DNA of 64,000 nucleotides, from NCBI GenBank assembly GCA_036898135.1, contig CM072511.1, positions 74,410,119-74,474,118 of the forward strand, read 5' to 3'. The notes under the pieces are model-generated. The model was not told the DNA's origin. It worked only from the letters and a program-made list of their open reading frames with translations, and did no database searches. Source of the stretch: Oncomelania hupensis (lineage: Eukaryota > Mollusca > Gastropoda > Littorinimorpha > Pomatiopsidae). The position numbers and the translations under genes are program-made. Below, in pieces: positions 45,408 through 56,973 of the stretch (position 1 is its first letter; every line of letters starts with the position of its first letter).

Positions 45408-45950
45408 AGGGATTCGTTTATCCATGCAACCCGTTCAATCAGCAACAAGGCACGGAGTCGTCGTATGAAGTTTTCAAACTTTATTCAGCGTCCATCAACA
45501 ACTGCATTCAGTCGCCTTTTCACTTTTTTTTTTTCAACTTTTACAACAACACTCTCCTCAACACAACACAGTGCATCCATTATTTATAAAGTTTTTATAG
45601 ACTCAAGATTACGCTAGGACGGTCCAGAGCGACGCGTTACAACCAATCAAACTAAACTTCGTCATCACTGTTTTACGTCATACAACTTTCCTTTCTGTCC
45701 AAGAATGTTATCAAATATCTACACCTATCGCGAAGGATCGATCGACAGTAAACAACCAAATCTAGAGAATTCTCCAATAATATCGACCAACTAAAATTAC
45801 AAACGTTATACAAAGAAGCTTCTAACAACAATGCAAACTCAAATAAAAGGTAAATACACTCTTTTTATTGCATACTTTGCAAAACAAAACGATCTGATCT
45901 ATCGTGTGCGTTTCAGACATATTATCGTTCGTGTTTCAACGTAACAATTA
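45408..45950 (-). mobile_element. Truncated solo LTR of the Gypsy LTR family
   Basis: Collinear with the reverse complement of 32219-34417 minus its insert and with the LTRs at 54.0 and 58.9 kb (ATTCGTTTATCCA, AAACTTTATTCAGC, ATATCGACCAA, ending CAACGTAACA). The first 80 bp or so are missing, and no element body adjoins. Confidence 0.8.
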
Positions 45951-46639
45951 GTATTAATATTTTGACTATCTTCTGTAATAGAATCTTTTTCTTGCATTGA
46001 AATAGATTGTTCATAATCATCATCAATATTTAATATTCCTAAAGAATTTAACATAATACCTTGTTCACTTTTCATAATTCACCTATTTAGTAACGTGTGT
46101 TCATTTATTGTCTATTATCCACCTAAGGGATTTAGACATTGAAAATAAGAAAAGCATATTAATGAACAAATGTAAATAATGAACAATATCAAAAAATCAA
46201 TTCATTAACAAGAACAGCTAAGAAAAAAAAAATTAAATAACTCTCCCCCCCCCCCCCCCATCTATCTTCCAACAGATAAATAAATATTTGGTAATGTCCT
46301 CCCACAATAGCTTCACCGCGAATGGATCCTAATCAATACGCTAGACAGCGTTGCATTTTCTATTCGGTTTTAGAACAATTTCATCACCTAAGAAGAAAAC
46401 GCTGAGGCTAAAAAATAAATCAACACCGCCAGCCGGGACTAGGCGGCTGTGTTGGAAAATCACTTATGTGAGTCGCACAATACAAAGCCTGCAACAACAG
46501 GCACAGAACATACATATTTAACAGCAGGTGAAGGAATTTACAGAGCGCTTTTGGAGTGCTTTTAAAACGGTCTTAAAACAGCATATATTATAATGAAAGG
46601 ACCCACTATAAACGGCATAATTACTCTCTCTGAATAACT
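45951..46639. other. No recognised gene; AT-rich, poly-C tract
   Basis: AT-rich sequence with a run of C at about 46244-46259. No match to other segments. Confidence 0.35.
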
Positions 46640-48906
46640 AACTCCCACTTTGGAGCTTCATCAATCCCACTATCAACTTCAATCTCATATCCTTCAAAAA
46701 GACCGAAACTTCGAAAGCTGTTGATAAACTAATAATAATAATAACGGATTTTTATATAGCGGGTACTCCAGCCTACTTTATCTAGAACAATGTTAATTAT
46801 AAAAAGGATATGAAAAACTTTTTACGGACGGGTCGAAGAAAGTAGATTCAGTTGCTGCTGTGTCAGTCTCTGGGAGACACCTCGACCAGCATTTGCAATA
46901 GCATATACCTGATTTTTGTTGTTTATACAGCTGAACTCAAGGCAGTTCATTTAGCTTTGAAACAGAGTTATCAATTCAAAAGATACTCATTTTTAATTAT
47001 GTCTGATTCACTGTCAGCTCTTCAGTCTCTTTCCATGAGAAAGATGTCGCACTTTTTTCTGGCAGAGATCCATGACCTCCACAAACTTGTTTCTGAGAAT
47101 TACAAGTTTTTATTTGGGTACCTAGTCACATGGGCACCGCAGCACCATTGGTGGACAAAGCAGCTAAAGAAGCTCTGCATCTAGATTTTCCTTCAGAGAT
47201 TTTCCAATGTGTTCCATACTCTGACCTGGATTGTATGGCTGGCTCTTATTGTAAGCGGCTATGGCAGACCAAATGGTCTTATCAAATCAATAATAAATTA
47301 TTTGAAATTCTTCCAGATTTGTCTGATTCTTTGCCTAACTTTGCATGCACCTGCAAAGAAGAAACTGTTTTGGCTTGCCTTCAAATTTGGCATACTTATG
47401 TCACCATAGTTTCCTTTTAAAATGAGAAGAACCATGTGACATTACAGAGCTGCCTATACCTGTCAAAGTAAGAATCGGTAACACAAGCTCCAAAAATCAG
47501 GGAATCAAGAAAATTTTCAGGGACACTCACGGTTATCAATAAAAAAGGATGTTCAAGAACTAATAGCGTTGTTCCCATGTACGGTAACTTACCTTATAGT
47601 TAATTGCTCCACACTACTGACATTTTTCAAGTGTATATTTGCTAATTTATTCATTGCAAATTTATTTTATTCAATTTCTCTACAATACTTTTTTTTAAAA
47701 GTTCGTGACAGTTGCAAAATTGTTTTTAAGAGGCACTAATTATAGATATAATTGTATCTGTCTTTCACTATCAGCCTGAGGGCGTTTGACAACAAATAAA
47801 TAATGCAGTCACAAAAATTGGTATCTTTGAGAATAATACTTTTTTTTTTGTGGGGGGGAAATTTCTTTGAGAATGGCAGTCCCTTTGCTTCCACCACACT
47901 GAATGTTTTTTGCAAGTTTAGAGTCAGGAAACATTTTTGGCAGCACTTTATTAAAAGTATCCAGAGAACTAATTATGGGGATATTTAAATCTGTCACTGT
48001 ATTAACGAGCATGACTTCTGCACGTTTCTTCTCGTTATCCAAATTTTTTTTTTTTTTTAATACAATGCCTTCGACAATTGTCAAATCCACCATGCACTAT
48101 TGAAAACTGGCTGTCACACCGTTTGCAGTATGCGAAAGTTGCAACTTTTTTGCCCACTGAAAGGTACGGAAACTTTTTAGAATATTCGTCACGAAACGAT
48201 TGTTGTCTCTTTAGTGTCTTTATTTCTTTTGGTAGCGTTTTCTCTCCGTCAGACTTGCTGTCTGTTTCGTCCTCTATTAGACCAGAATCAAGCACAGTAT
48301 CCGAAACTCGCTTCGCCATGTTTGAAAAGTGCGACCTCGGTATGAAGGTAATATTCGCGCATGCTCTGAAGCAGCTTCCGTTTAAAGACAAAACTCGACA
48401 ACTTCCGGCCGTCTGCTACTCCGCTTCGTATAAGTAAGCGCAAACAAAATGATAGTGCTTGGTATTTCCGTAACTTTCGTTTAGTCTCCGTACTTTCCGT
48501 AGCAAAGGTCATTTGTTGATAATTTCCGTAACAAAATACGGAAAGTCGTAACTGTAGGCAGTCCTGTGACAAATCCTTTTCTAAATTTCTACCCACCATT
48601 TTATGTCTGAATGTGTTGATCTGGTTGATGAAAGAGAAATATTTGGGTTCGATGCATTTTATTGATTTTTAAAGTCTGCAATTGTAAACACCTGTTTAAA
48701 TTTTTACATAATATTGTTGGTTTGTTTTATCTCATATAGGTCATGTCGTCTTGTTTATATTCTTGGTTACATTTTATTAGTAAGGCTGGTTTTATTTACT
48801 TATTTTATCATATTTAAATGTTAGCAGTTTAGTCTGATTTTGCTTAGTTTTTGATTCGCCTCTTGGCAGTCCGCTGGACCCTATAAACATTAAATATCTA
48901 ATCTAA
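46640..48906 (+). mobile_element. I-like LINE copy 3 with RNase H, split by a hAT-like element
   Basis: The best copy of the family. RNase H motifs read FFTDGSKK (near 46825), AELKAVHLALKQ (46930), FLIMSDSLSALQS (47000) and, after a one-base shift, LVDKAAKEALHLD (47150). The four acidic positions of RNase H are thus represented. The Cys tail and 3' UTR resume at 48567 and end GTCCGCTGGACCCTATAAAC. Stops and shifts inactivate it; no RT domain remains. Confidence 0.7.
47445..48566 (-). mobile_element. hAT-like non-autonomous element with finger ORF
   Basis: 1122 bp. The ends CAGAGCTGCCTA and, inverted, CAGGACTGCCTAC are related to those of the element at 5557-10184. The flanks TGACATTA and TGACAAAT suggest an imperfect 8-bp duplication. 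On the minus strand from ATG 48319 lies an open segment with FAYCKRCDSQFSIVHGG, the same BED-like finger as at 6.0 kb. No transposase core follows. Confidence 0.65.
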
Positions 48907-49240
48907 TGTGACAAATTTTCGGTCTGCCATTTTATGTCTGAATGGACTGATCTGATTGAAGAGAGGGAAAGATATTTTGGTTCTATTCCTTTTAATGAGA
49001 TTTTTAACATTTGCAATGGTCAAACCCTGTTTACATTTTTACGTGATTTTGGTTTATTTTATCACATATGTCATATCATCTTATTTATACACTTGGTTCA
49101 ATGTCATCAGTAATGGTAGTTTTATGTACATCTTTTATCATTTTTTAATGTTAGCGTTCTAGTCTCATTTTGACAAGTTTTGTGTTGTCCTGATTTGGTC
49201 AGCATTTCGCTGGACCCTATAGACACTGAATAGCTATCTT
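48907..49240 (+). mobile_element. I-like LINE 3'-end fragment
   Basis: A second 3' end directly behind the first: Cys-tail remnant (GTCTGCCATTTTATGTCTGA), 3' UTR and GCTGGACCCTATAGACACTG end. Confidence 0.65.
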
Positions 49241-49317
49241 CTATCTTGATTTTTCTGATAAAGCATTGCGCTTGCTGCTCATGTTGGATGCACACCATTT
49301 CAAGCTCGAACCGAAGC

Positions 49318-50790
49318 TCAATTCAATTCAATTCAATTCAAACAACTTTATTTATCCAGATTTGGCAATTACAATGGGGGTATGAGTGCTCTCTAATTTA
49401 AAAAAAAAAATCACAACAATATCTGATATACATGAGGATGTCTACAAACAATAACAACTTGCACAAAACAACTTGCACAAAACACAGCGGCAGCTCCCCC
49501 ACACCATCCGCACATACACACTGCCCATGCACACACATACATCCAGTTCATAGACATTTACCCAACACAGGCATACATCACCAGCAGCACTCACCACAGA
49601 CACAGGCATAAAAATAACAAGGTAGAAGATTCATTAAAGGAAAAAGCAGCTAAGATTAGTTATTATTAGGCTAATTGTTTTTACTTTTAGTTTTATGCAT
49701 TAATTGTTCTTACTCTTGTTCATCAACTGTATTGCATGAGGCACAAACGATTTTAAATACCGATTGGTCTTGCACTGTGGCATTTTAAACCTCCTCCCAG
49801 ATTGCATCAAAACAAATTCCTCAGCTAGCGCATGATGTGGCATTGAAATAATCGAAACAGCCCTCCTAAGTGTTTGTTGATCACAAAACGTACTCAGGTC
49901 TCTTTGCCTGTCACCAATTATTTTTGAACATATATTTACTATTGAGTGCAGACTGTTCTTATCATGTACAGAAAGGCTGTTAAACCAGCAGACAAATGAA
50001 AAACACAACAAGCTTTCTATGAGAGACTGATAAAAACGGCTAAGAATAATAGAGCTAACAGAGAAACTTTTAAGTTTACGAAGAAGATACATTCTTTGTT
50101 GGCCTTTTTTTATGATGTTCGCAGTGTTGGCGTCCCATTTGACTTGACTATCAAAAACAGTTCCTAAATATTTAAATTCATCCACTTTTTCAACAGGCTT
50201 GCCATGAATCGTACTACTCACATCCTCATCTTTTTTCCTTCTAAAATCAATATACATTTTTTTTGTTTTTAATACATTTAACTCTAAAAAATTGTCATCA
50301 CACCAATTAACAAATTCTGCCAAGCTCTCTATATGACTGCTTTCCTTACCTATAAGGAGAGACAACAAGGCTGCATCATCAGAAAATTTAACAAGATAAG
50401 TTCCCTCCCTTGAGCTTCTACAACTGTCAGTATACAAAATGTATAAAAAAGGTGACAGACAACATCCCTGAGGTCATCCAGTGTTTGTTATAACAGTATC
50501 AGAAAAAAGACCATTAACATAAACACGTTGCTGTCTACAAGTCAAAAAATCTAAAATCCAAGAGACAAGCTGATGTTGAATGTGAAAATCTGAGATAAGT
50601 CTTTGTATTAAAATATGTGGTTGAACAGTATTAAAAGCCGAGCTAAAATCTGCAAAAAGAATTCTGGCATGTGCATTTGGTTTCTCTAGATGTTTATACA
50701 GAGTGTTAAGGATGAACAGCTTGGCATCATCAACCCCTCTCCTAGCTCTATATGCAAACTGTAATGGATCTAAGAGTGATTCTGTATTAC
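49318..50790 (-). mobile_element. Rex1/CR1-like LINE, 5'-truncated, minus strand
   Basis: The 3' terminus is (GAATT)n followed by the 3' UTR (49318-49690). RT and C-terminal coding extends to about 50790. Upstream of the 245-codon open segment, minus-strand RT pieces such as FADFSSAFNTVQPHIL (near 50680) are readable. A 40-bp piece of the 3' UTR (GGGGGTATGAGTGCTCTCTA) is repeated at 50789. Confidence 0.75.
49700..50437 (-). pseudogene. Rex1/CR1-like RT C-terminal half
   Basis: 245 codons remain open. Near residue 17 VKFSDDAALLS is the catalytic box (FSDD instead of FADD). Then WCDDNFLELNVLKTKKM, FKYLGTVFDSQVKW and the thumb region with QRMYLLRKLKSFSV and LIESLLCFSFVCW follow. The end, LMNKSKNN, is a typical short C-terminus of this group. 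A TGA replaces the Pro-x-GCCLSP motif B context at about 50472, so the RT is incomplete. Confidence 0.75.
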
Positions 50791-50867
50791 AGTGGGGGTA
50801 TGAGTGCTCTCTAATTAAAAAAAAAACAACAAAAACTCTTGAGACTTTACGTACTCGGTCAGCTGCT

Positions 50868-52200
50868 TAAGATAAGATAAGGCAACTTTATTATCTTTTA
50901 CAAGAAATTACATTGTGGTGTGCAATTACAATCAACAAGGAATAAACATCACAATAATAATAACAACAATCATAATGACAAGGAGGATAAAAATGCACAG
51001 TCACATATGAATATAATTACACTTATGCATGCTAACAATAACATTAAACGACAGCAAATGTGAAGTGAGATTATTTTGGGCAAACAAAACACACACACAC
51101 ACGCACACCCACACACACATGTCATTTATTAAGTAATGAGACAGCCTTTGGAATAAAACTGTTTTTCGTTCTGAGAGTTCTGACCCTTGGTGTTTGGTAG
51201 CGCCTTCCAGAAGGCAGGAGCTGGAAGTGGTGCGCAAGCACATGAGTGCTATCCAGCACAAAGCAACTAGCTTTCCGCACAACACGTCTTTCATACAACA
51301 CCTGCAGACTCTCTTGTTTCACTCCCACAACCCTCCCACAGACTTTCACTACTCGATCCAGAATACTTTTGTTTTTTACACACAAACTTCCATACCAGCA
51401 GATAAAAGAAAAGGTAAGAACGGACTCAATAAAAGAAGAGTAAAAGGTCTGAAGTCCAGATAGCTGCCTTCCAGACTCATCTTTTCTGCTGGAAGTCAGC
51501 CATCTTGATTCTTTTCTGGAAAGCTACTGACTTGGAGATTTCGAAGTTTTTGAAGGCAGTAAATTCTAGACTGACATTTTTTGTGTATGGCCTGGGTGTT
51601 TGCAGTGAAGTTCAGTTTCTCGTCAATGATGGTTCCCAGGTATTTGTATTGGGTGACTCTCTCGACTGTAACACCATCAATGACAAGGTCTGGAATGAGA
51701 GTGTTGTTTTTACGAAAGTCAATTACCAGTTCCTTAGTTTTCTTGACATTTAAGTCCAGATAGCTGCCTTCCAGACTCATCTTTTCTGCTGGAAGTCAGC
51801 CATCTTGATTCTTTTCTGGAAAGTTCTTGATTGCTCTATATGCAAACTGTAATGGATCTAAGAGTGATTCTGTTGCAGATAAAAGTAGGTCTTTAACAAT
51901 TTTTTCTAGTGTTTTCATAACTAATCTTGTTAATGCTACTGGGCGAAAGTCATTAAGATTTTGAGGATTGGCAATCTTAGGCAAGGGCACGATATTGGAG
52001 AATTTCCAGAGAGCAGGGATAGAGCCAAAGTCGAGAGAGAGCTGGAAGATGCGAGAAAACACACCGCCAAGCTGTTCTGCACAACAACGCAAGACACGCC
52101 CACCTATCCCGTCGGGACCTTGGGCTTTATTTACATTTATTTTCTTAAACAAACCTGTTACTTGTTCTTGTGAAATAACAATATCATTTTGGGGATGCAA
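50868..52200 (-). mobile_element. Second Rex1/CR1-like LINE, mosaic with Gypsy scraps
   Basis: Minus-strand blocks: 3' UTR (50868-51120), C-terminus KSILDRVVKVCGRVVG (51360), LDLNVKKTKELVIDF and YKYLGTIIDEKLNF (51760-51600), then HPQNDIVISQEQVTGLFKKI and FSNIVPLPK...PVALT (52195-51910), the RT start. The catalytic part between is missing. Two identical 72-bp Gypsy-derived segments interrupt it. Confidence 0.7.
51452..51823 (-). repeat. Identical 72-bp direct repeats of Gypsy gag-start sequence
   Basis: 51452-51523 and 51752-51823 are identical and exactly 300 bp apart. On the minus strand they contain AGAATCAAGATGGCTGACTT, matching the leader and start codon context of the Gypsy gag at 58337. 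A related piece lies at 52597-52740 and a shorter one at 50834-50872. Confidence 0.8.
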
Positions 52201-52440
52201 AGATTCAGCTACCTATTTCAATTATTACATGATGTTTGTTTGTTTTATTGCATATAGATCATATCGTCTTTTTTATATTCTTGGTTACATTTTATTAGTA
52301 AGACTGGTCTTATTTACATCTTTTATCATATTTAAATGTTAGCAGTTTAGTCTGATTTTGCTTAGTTTTGTGTGGTCCTGATTTGGCTCAGCAATCTACT
52401 GGACCCTATAAACAATGAATATCTATCTAGCTCAGCTTTT
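52201..52440 (+). mobile_element. I-like LINE 3'-end fragment
   Basis: 3' UTR with GTGGTCCTGATTTGGCTC and CTGGACCCTATAAACAATGA end; collinear with 48720-48906. Confidence 0.7.
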
Positions 52441-52596
52441 CTTTGTTCTCTCAAGAAGAAACTTCTTTTTCTTTTCGGCAACACTGCTCTTCTAGTTCTC
52501 TTTTATCATGCCATCATTGCTCTTCTAGTTTGTCACCCCGATGCTGCTGTTCTAACTTGTCATGTCTGCTCTGCTCTTCTCTTTCACACAATATTT

Positions 52597-52740
52597 CCTC
52601 TTGAGACTTTACATACTCGGTCAGCTGCTTGCCTTCCAGACTCATCTTTTCTGCCGGAAGTCAGCCATCTTGATTCTTTTCTGGAAAGTTCTTGAATTTG
52701 CTGCATCTTTCTAGATTATTCTAGAACAGCATGCATTGCA
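52597..52740 (-). mobile_element. Gypsy leader/gag-start fragment
   Basis: Minus-strand homology to the gag start and leader at 58270-58440, including the repeated TTTCTGGAAAG and the CTAGAACAGCA block. Confidence 0.7.
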
Positions 52741-52869
52741 ATAGCACTGATGCTTGCGAATACGCACGTTCTGATGTCCTTGTTGTATGCTACAGTGTAT
52801 CATACTGGTGTTGATGTATACGCTATTGTGCTGGTAGATTAGAAGTCTGTTCATCTCTCTCTATAATAG

Positions 52870-53520
52870 TCATCTCATAGACAAACTACAAGAAGTCCAG
52901 AATTGTGCTGCTAGGCTAGTCTTCAGGGCAAAAAAGCGCGATCACATCACTCCACTTCTCCGTAAGCTTCATTGTCTACCCATAGAGGCTCGCATTAAAT
53001 ACAAACTGTCCGTACTGTGCCACCATTTCTTCTGTGGAACCTGCCCTTCATATCTGTCAGATCTGCTGTCTATGTCTCTTCTTGCACTCTTCGCTCTTCT
53101 TCTGACTCTTGCACACTCTGCAAAAAACTAACACCAAAATGTACAGAGAACGGGCATTCACCTATTGTGCCCCCAGGCAATGGAACACTCTTCCAGCCAA
53201 CACAAGCAGACCACACTCTCATTCAAGCAAGCTTTACAATCTCACCTCTTCGAACTCTACTATCCTAAATCCTTCATTCTGTAGACCCTAGCCCCAACAC
53301 ATATTTGTTCTGCTTTTGGCTATGCTTGTGGATTTTGTTGTGATTGTAATGACTTGTTTGCAGAAGGTTAACTTTATGTATTGTCTGATTTTGCATGTGG
53401 GTTTTTCTCATTGTATAATTTCTAATGCAATATTGTAAGTTGTTTCATTTTTCTTTCTTTTCATGTAAAGCGCTATGCGCTTGTCTATAAAAAGACAAGT
53501 AATAGCGCTATATAAATGTC

Positions 53521-53574
<54 letters not shown>
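52870..53574 (+). mobile_element. L2-like LINE 3' part, plus strand
   Basis: Collinear with the reverse complement of 34420-34930 and 32028-32218. It encodes remnants of the C-terminal APRQWNTLPAN segment (near 53170) and a 3' UTR ending AATAGCGCTATATAAATGTC followed by (ATT)n to 53572. The 7-bp stem CTTGTCT/AGACAAG lies at 53480-53500. Confidence 0.8.
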
Positions 53575-53575
<1 letters not shown>

Positions 53576-54017
53576 ACTGGCAATGAAGCTCCAAGACTGT
53601 ACGTCGACGTAGTCTTGCAGCAGTTACGTAGTATCGGTTTGTTGTTCGCTCATGAATCAACTCTTTGGCAACTATATGCCCTTGCTGTCAACCCATATCT
53701 TTCATGGACATTGTCCCAATATGTTGGTGTCTCCCGAAGCAATTCTCTTTCTCCCATAACATTGACTTGTTGTCGCAGTTTGAACCCTTGGCTATGGTGT
53801 AGATCACTGGCTTGGCCCCCAGAATGTTACACGGCCAGTGTCGATTCAGCCCTGATGCTTGAAACTTGTGTAACTCAAATTCGTTATACACGCAACATGT
53901 TCACTCTGCAACAACACAGCAGTCATCTTTATAAAGTTTTCCAACTTTATTCAGCAAACATCAACAGCTGCTTACAAAATCTCTTTCCCAAAAGACCACT
54001 CTCTCGCACAGACCTTG
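53575..54017 (-). mobile_element. Older Gypsy relative: leader and LTR part
   Basis: 53575-53824 is a diverged copy of the leader at 58574-58853. The LTR starts at 53825 (TGTTACACGGCCAG) and is interrupted at 54017 by the younger Gypsy element. Sequence from 59492 to about 59700 is probably the remainder of this old LTR. Confidence 0.65.
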
Positions 54018-54655
54018 TGTTACACTCAGTTTGATGTTGGTGTTTTTCTATCAGTATCTGATTCAGCCCCGATGCTTGAATTCCTGATAGTTGTGTAACT
54101 CAGATTCGTTTATTCACGCAGCCCGTCCAAACAGCATACAATTCACAAAGTCGACGTATGAAGTTTTCCACTTTTATTCAGCACACACCAACAACTGCAT
54201 ACAATTCTCAACTCAACTCAACAACTTTCACAGCAACTCTTCAAATCACTATCAACAACTTTACTATCTCCCAACAGCAACTCGGCACACGATTAAATAA
54301 CCTCTCTCTCTTCCGGAAGAATTTCGAATAATGTAGAAATGACGCACTGCCACCAATCGAATAAAAGATCGTCATCACTGACTTACGTCATACATTATTA
54401 TTTCTCCTTCTGGAACGACCTCTTGCTTCGACATGTATCGGGAAATTTCTATAGAAAGTAAACACTCAGATCCAGAAACTTCTACAGTAATATCGACCAA
54501 AGCAAATTATCAACGTTATACAAAGCCTCTCCTAACAACAATGCAAACTCAAATCAAAGGTAAATAAACTCCATTATTGAATACTTTGCAAACCGAAACG
54601 ATTAGATCTATCGTACACGCTTCCGACATACTTTCGTTCGCGTTTCAACGTAACA
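54018..54655 (-). repeat. Gypsy 3' LTR
   Basis: 638 bp, TGTTACACTC...CAACGTAACA as written on the plus strand. I found one difference from the other LTR (near 54147). Confidence 0.93.
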
Positions 54656-54821
54656 TAACCCCCCACTCAAGAAGAAATTTACCCAATTTCTTTCAACAAC
54701 GTTGAAACGTAATGCACAAACAAAGTTCAGAATTAAAACTTATTTCGGACTGTCTGAACACTGTCAATGTTCTCAGCTCATTCACACAAAGTTTCTCATC
54801 TGCAAGTCTTTCTGGATACTG

Positions 54822-56939
54822 TCAATGTTCTTTCATCCGCAAGGAAACGACGCCCTCGTCAGTTGCGGTCGTCATCGGCCCAGGGTCAAAGACGATGATC
54901 ATGTGGGCTTCCCTGGGATCAGTGCATCCTCCGTTGTCTTTTTCTTCCGTCGGATGTCCGACGCAGTCGACGTTGTCAGCTCCCAGAATGCATTCGCTGG
55001 GTCTCACGGTCAGGTTGGCTTCTGCGGGACGGTGGAACAGCTCCCTCGAGGTCTGCAGATGCTCCTTCCAGGTCTGGGTGTGGACTTCGTGTTCGACCAA
55101 AGTCGTAGAGCCTGGGACATCACTGAAGCTATGGGGAAATTCGCCCATAAGGTCCTTGAGCTCCAACTTTTGACCTTCCATCAAGCCTGGTCCTAGCTTA
55201 ACATCATCGATGCCTTCTTTGCTGTGGAAGTCTCCAAGTTCCAACAGTTCTTCGCTGTCAAAGCTGTCGTCGGTCACAGCTGCTGTTGCTGCATGCACAG
55301 TCTCTGGCGGCCTCTCCACGTACAGCTTAAGGAGGTTGGCGGGGTATATTTTGGAATGCTGGCCGACCTTCACCTTATAGTCGTTGATCCCCACCACGGT
55401 CTCCACTTCGTACGGGCCTTTCCACTGCATCAGCAACTTATTGTGATCAGTAGGTAGCAGCACCAGCACTTTGTTGCCAGGTTTAAACTTCCTGTTCACA
55501 GCCCTACGATCGTAGTAGTGCTTTCCACAGTCTTGGGACTTCTTCAGGGTTTCTCTGGCTATCTCGAGAGTCTGCTCCAGCTTCTCCCGTAGCTCAAACA
55601 CGTACTGGTAGCTGTTCTTCACCTCTGGGGTGTCTACTTCTTTCGTCCACAGTTCTTTTAGGATGTGCATCGGCCCTCGGATGGTTCTTCCGTACAGCAG
55701 CTCGAACGGAGAAAAGCCGGTGGACTCCTGCGGTACTTCTCTGTAGGCGAAAAGTAGGGCGTTGATATAGCGATGCCATTGTCTGGGCTGCTCGCTGCAC
55801 AGTTTCTTCAGGGTGGACTTCAGCGTAGCATTGAACTTTTCGACGAGCCCGTTGCACATTGGATGGTAGGGTGTCGTAGTTAAATGCCGGATGCTCAGCA
55901 ATCTGTTGACCTCCTTCATGCAGTCAGAGACGAACTGCGTCCCGAGGTCTGTCAGAATTTCTTCAGGCACTCCAAGTCTACTGAACATGTCCACCAGTGC
56001 CTCTGCTACAGTTTCAGTGTCAATCTTCTTCAGTGGCACTGCTTCTGGGTACCGAGTTGCATAGTCCACTAAGGTCAGTACCCATCGATGACCTTCTTCA
56101 CTCGGAGGTCTTATTTCACAGATTAAGTCTAAGGCCACCCTCTTGAAATGTCGGTCGATCAGAGGCATTCTCTGCATAGGCACTTTCGGGACCCTTCCTC
56201 GAGGTATGGTCTTCTGGCAAATGTCACATGATCGGCAGAAACGGCTGAAGTCCGCATGAAGTCCTGGCCAGTAGAACACCGCCTGGATTCTATCCGACGT
56301 CTTCTTGATACCCAGGTGACCTCCCATGATTGAGTCATGCGCTACTTCCATCACCTGGCGCCTTAGGGGTAACGGTACCAAGACTTGACGTAGTGGTTTC
56401 CCTCCGTTGACCCTCGGGTGCTGGAAGATTCGGTACAGGATCTTGGCCTTCACCTCAAAATAGACCGTACCACTGCCTTTGGTCACGTGGTCTTGGCGGT
56501 TCCTGTACTTGTTTAAAGTGCTATCAGCTTCCTGGAGCTGGATCAGCTTATCTCTGTCCACGATGGCAGCTTTAGAGTTGTCGGCGACCTTCAGTGGCGT
56601 AGACGTCTTGTCTCTCTTGGCCTGGGCCCTGGTAGTAACAGCACCGACGATCTCTGGTCGGCAGGGCTGAGCCGGAGTAGCCACATTATCCCGTAGCAGC
56701 TCTGTAAGGTCTCCATCGGGAAACGGCAATGGATCCTCCTCTAAAACTTCGACACGTTGGGTTGAGGCAGGACTCCACTCTGGATCGGGGTCGTCGGGTC
56801 GTCTCGCGCCGTCGATGTTCCCGATCATCAAATCGTATAGCGGCTTCTTCAGGCAAACCGCTTCTACTTCGCCTATGTAGAAAGGAGTGCTGACTTGAAT
56901 CTTCGCAACTGGCGCTCTCACACATTTTCTGTCGGCCAT
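54822..56939 (-). CDS. Gypsy pol: protease tail, integrase, partial RT (705 codons)
   Basis: Residues 1-45 are the end of the protease (LYDLMIGNIDG). Residues 100-200 are a linker. The integrase zinc-binding domain has H201, H208, C238 and C241. The catalytic triad is D271 (ALDLICE), D331 (TDLGTQF) and E367 (GLVEKFN), with the canonical 35-residue spacing between the last two. A C-terminal domain (WKGPYEVETVVG, 507-518) follows. Residues 595-618 (FPHSFSDVPG, LVEHEV) are the start of an RT, but the frame then continues with RT pieces from beyond the catalytic box (TWKEHL, LTVRPSECILGA), and finally FDPGPM, which belongs earlier in RT. Fingers, palm catalytic box and RNase H are absent. The integrase itself looks intact. 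The ATG at 56939 is internal to the original polyprotein. Confidence 0.88.
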   Translation of the reverse strand: MADRKCVRAPVAKIQVSTPFYIGEVEAVCLKKPLYDLMIGNIDGARRPDDPDPEWSPASTQRVEVLEEDPLPFPDGDLTELLRDNVATPAQPCRPEIVGAVTTRAQAKRDKTSTPLKVADNSKAAIVDRDKLIQLQEADSTLNKYRNRQDHVTKGSGTVYFEVKAKILYRIFQHPRVNGGKPLRQVLVPLPLRRQVMEVAHDSIMGGHLGIKKTSDRIQAVFYWPGLHADFSRFCRSCDICQKTIPRGRVPKVPMQRMPLIDRHFKRVALDLICEIRPPSEEGHRWVLTLVDYATRYPEAVPLKKIDTETVAEALVDMFSRLGVPEEILTDLGTQFVSDCMKEVNRLLSIRHLTTTPYHPMCNGLVEKFNATLKSTLKKLCSEQPRQWHRYINALLFAYREVPQESTGFSPFELLYGRTIRGPMHILKELWTKEVDTPEVKNSYQYVFELREKLEQTLEIARETLKKSQDCGKHYYDRRAVNRKFKPGNKVLVLLPTDHNKLLMQWKGPYEVETVVGINDYKVKVGQHSKIYPANLLKLYVERPPETVHAATAAVTDDSFDSEELLELGDFHSKEGIDDVKLGPGLMEGQKLELKDLMGEFPHSFSDVPGSTTLVEHEVHTQTWKEHLQTSRELFHRPAEANLTVRPSECILGADNVDCVGHPTEEKDNGGCTDPREAHMIIVFDPGPMTTATDEGVVSLRMKEH

Positions 56940-56973
56940 AAGTGTCCATTTAGAATCGCCGGTGAACTGTTCT

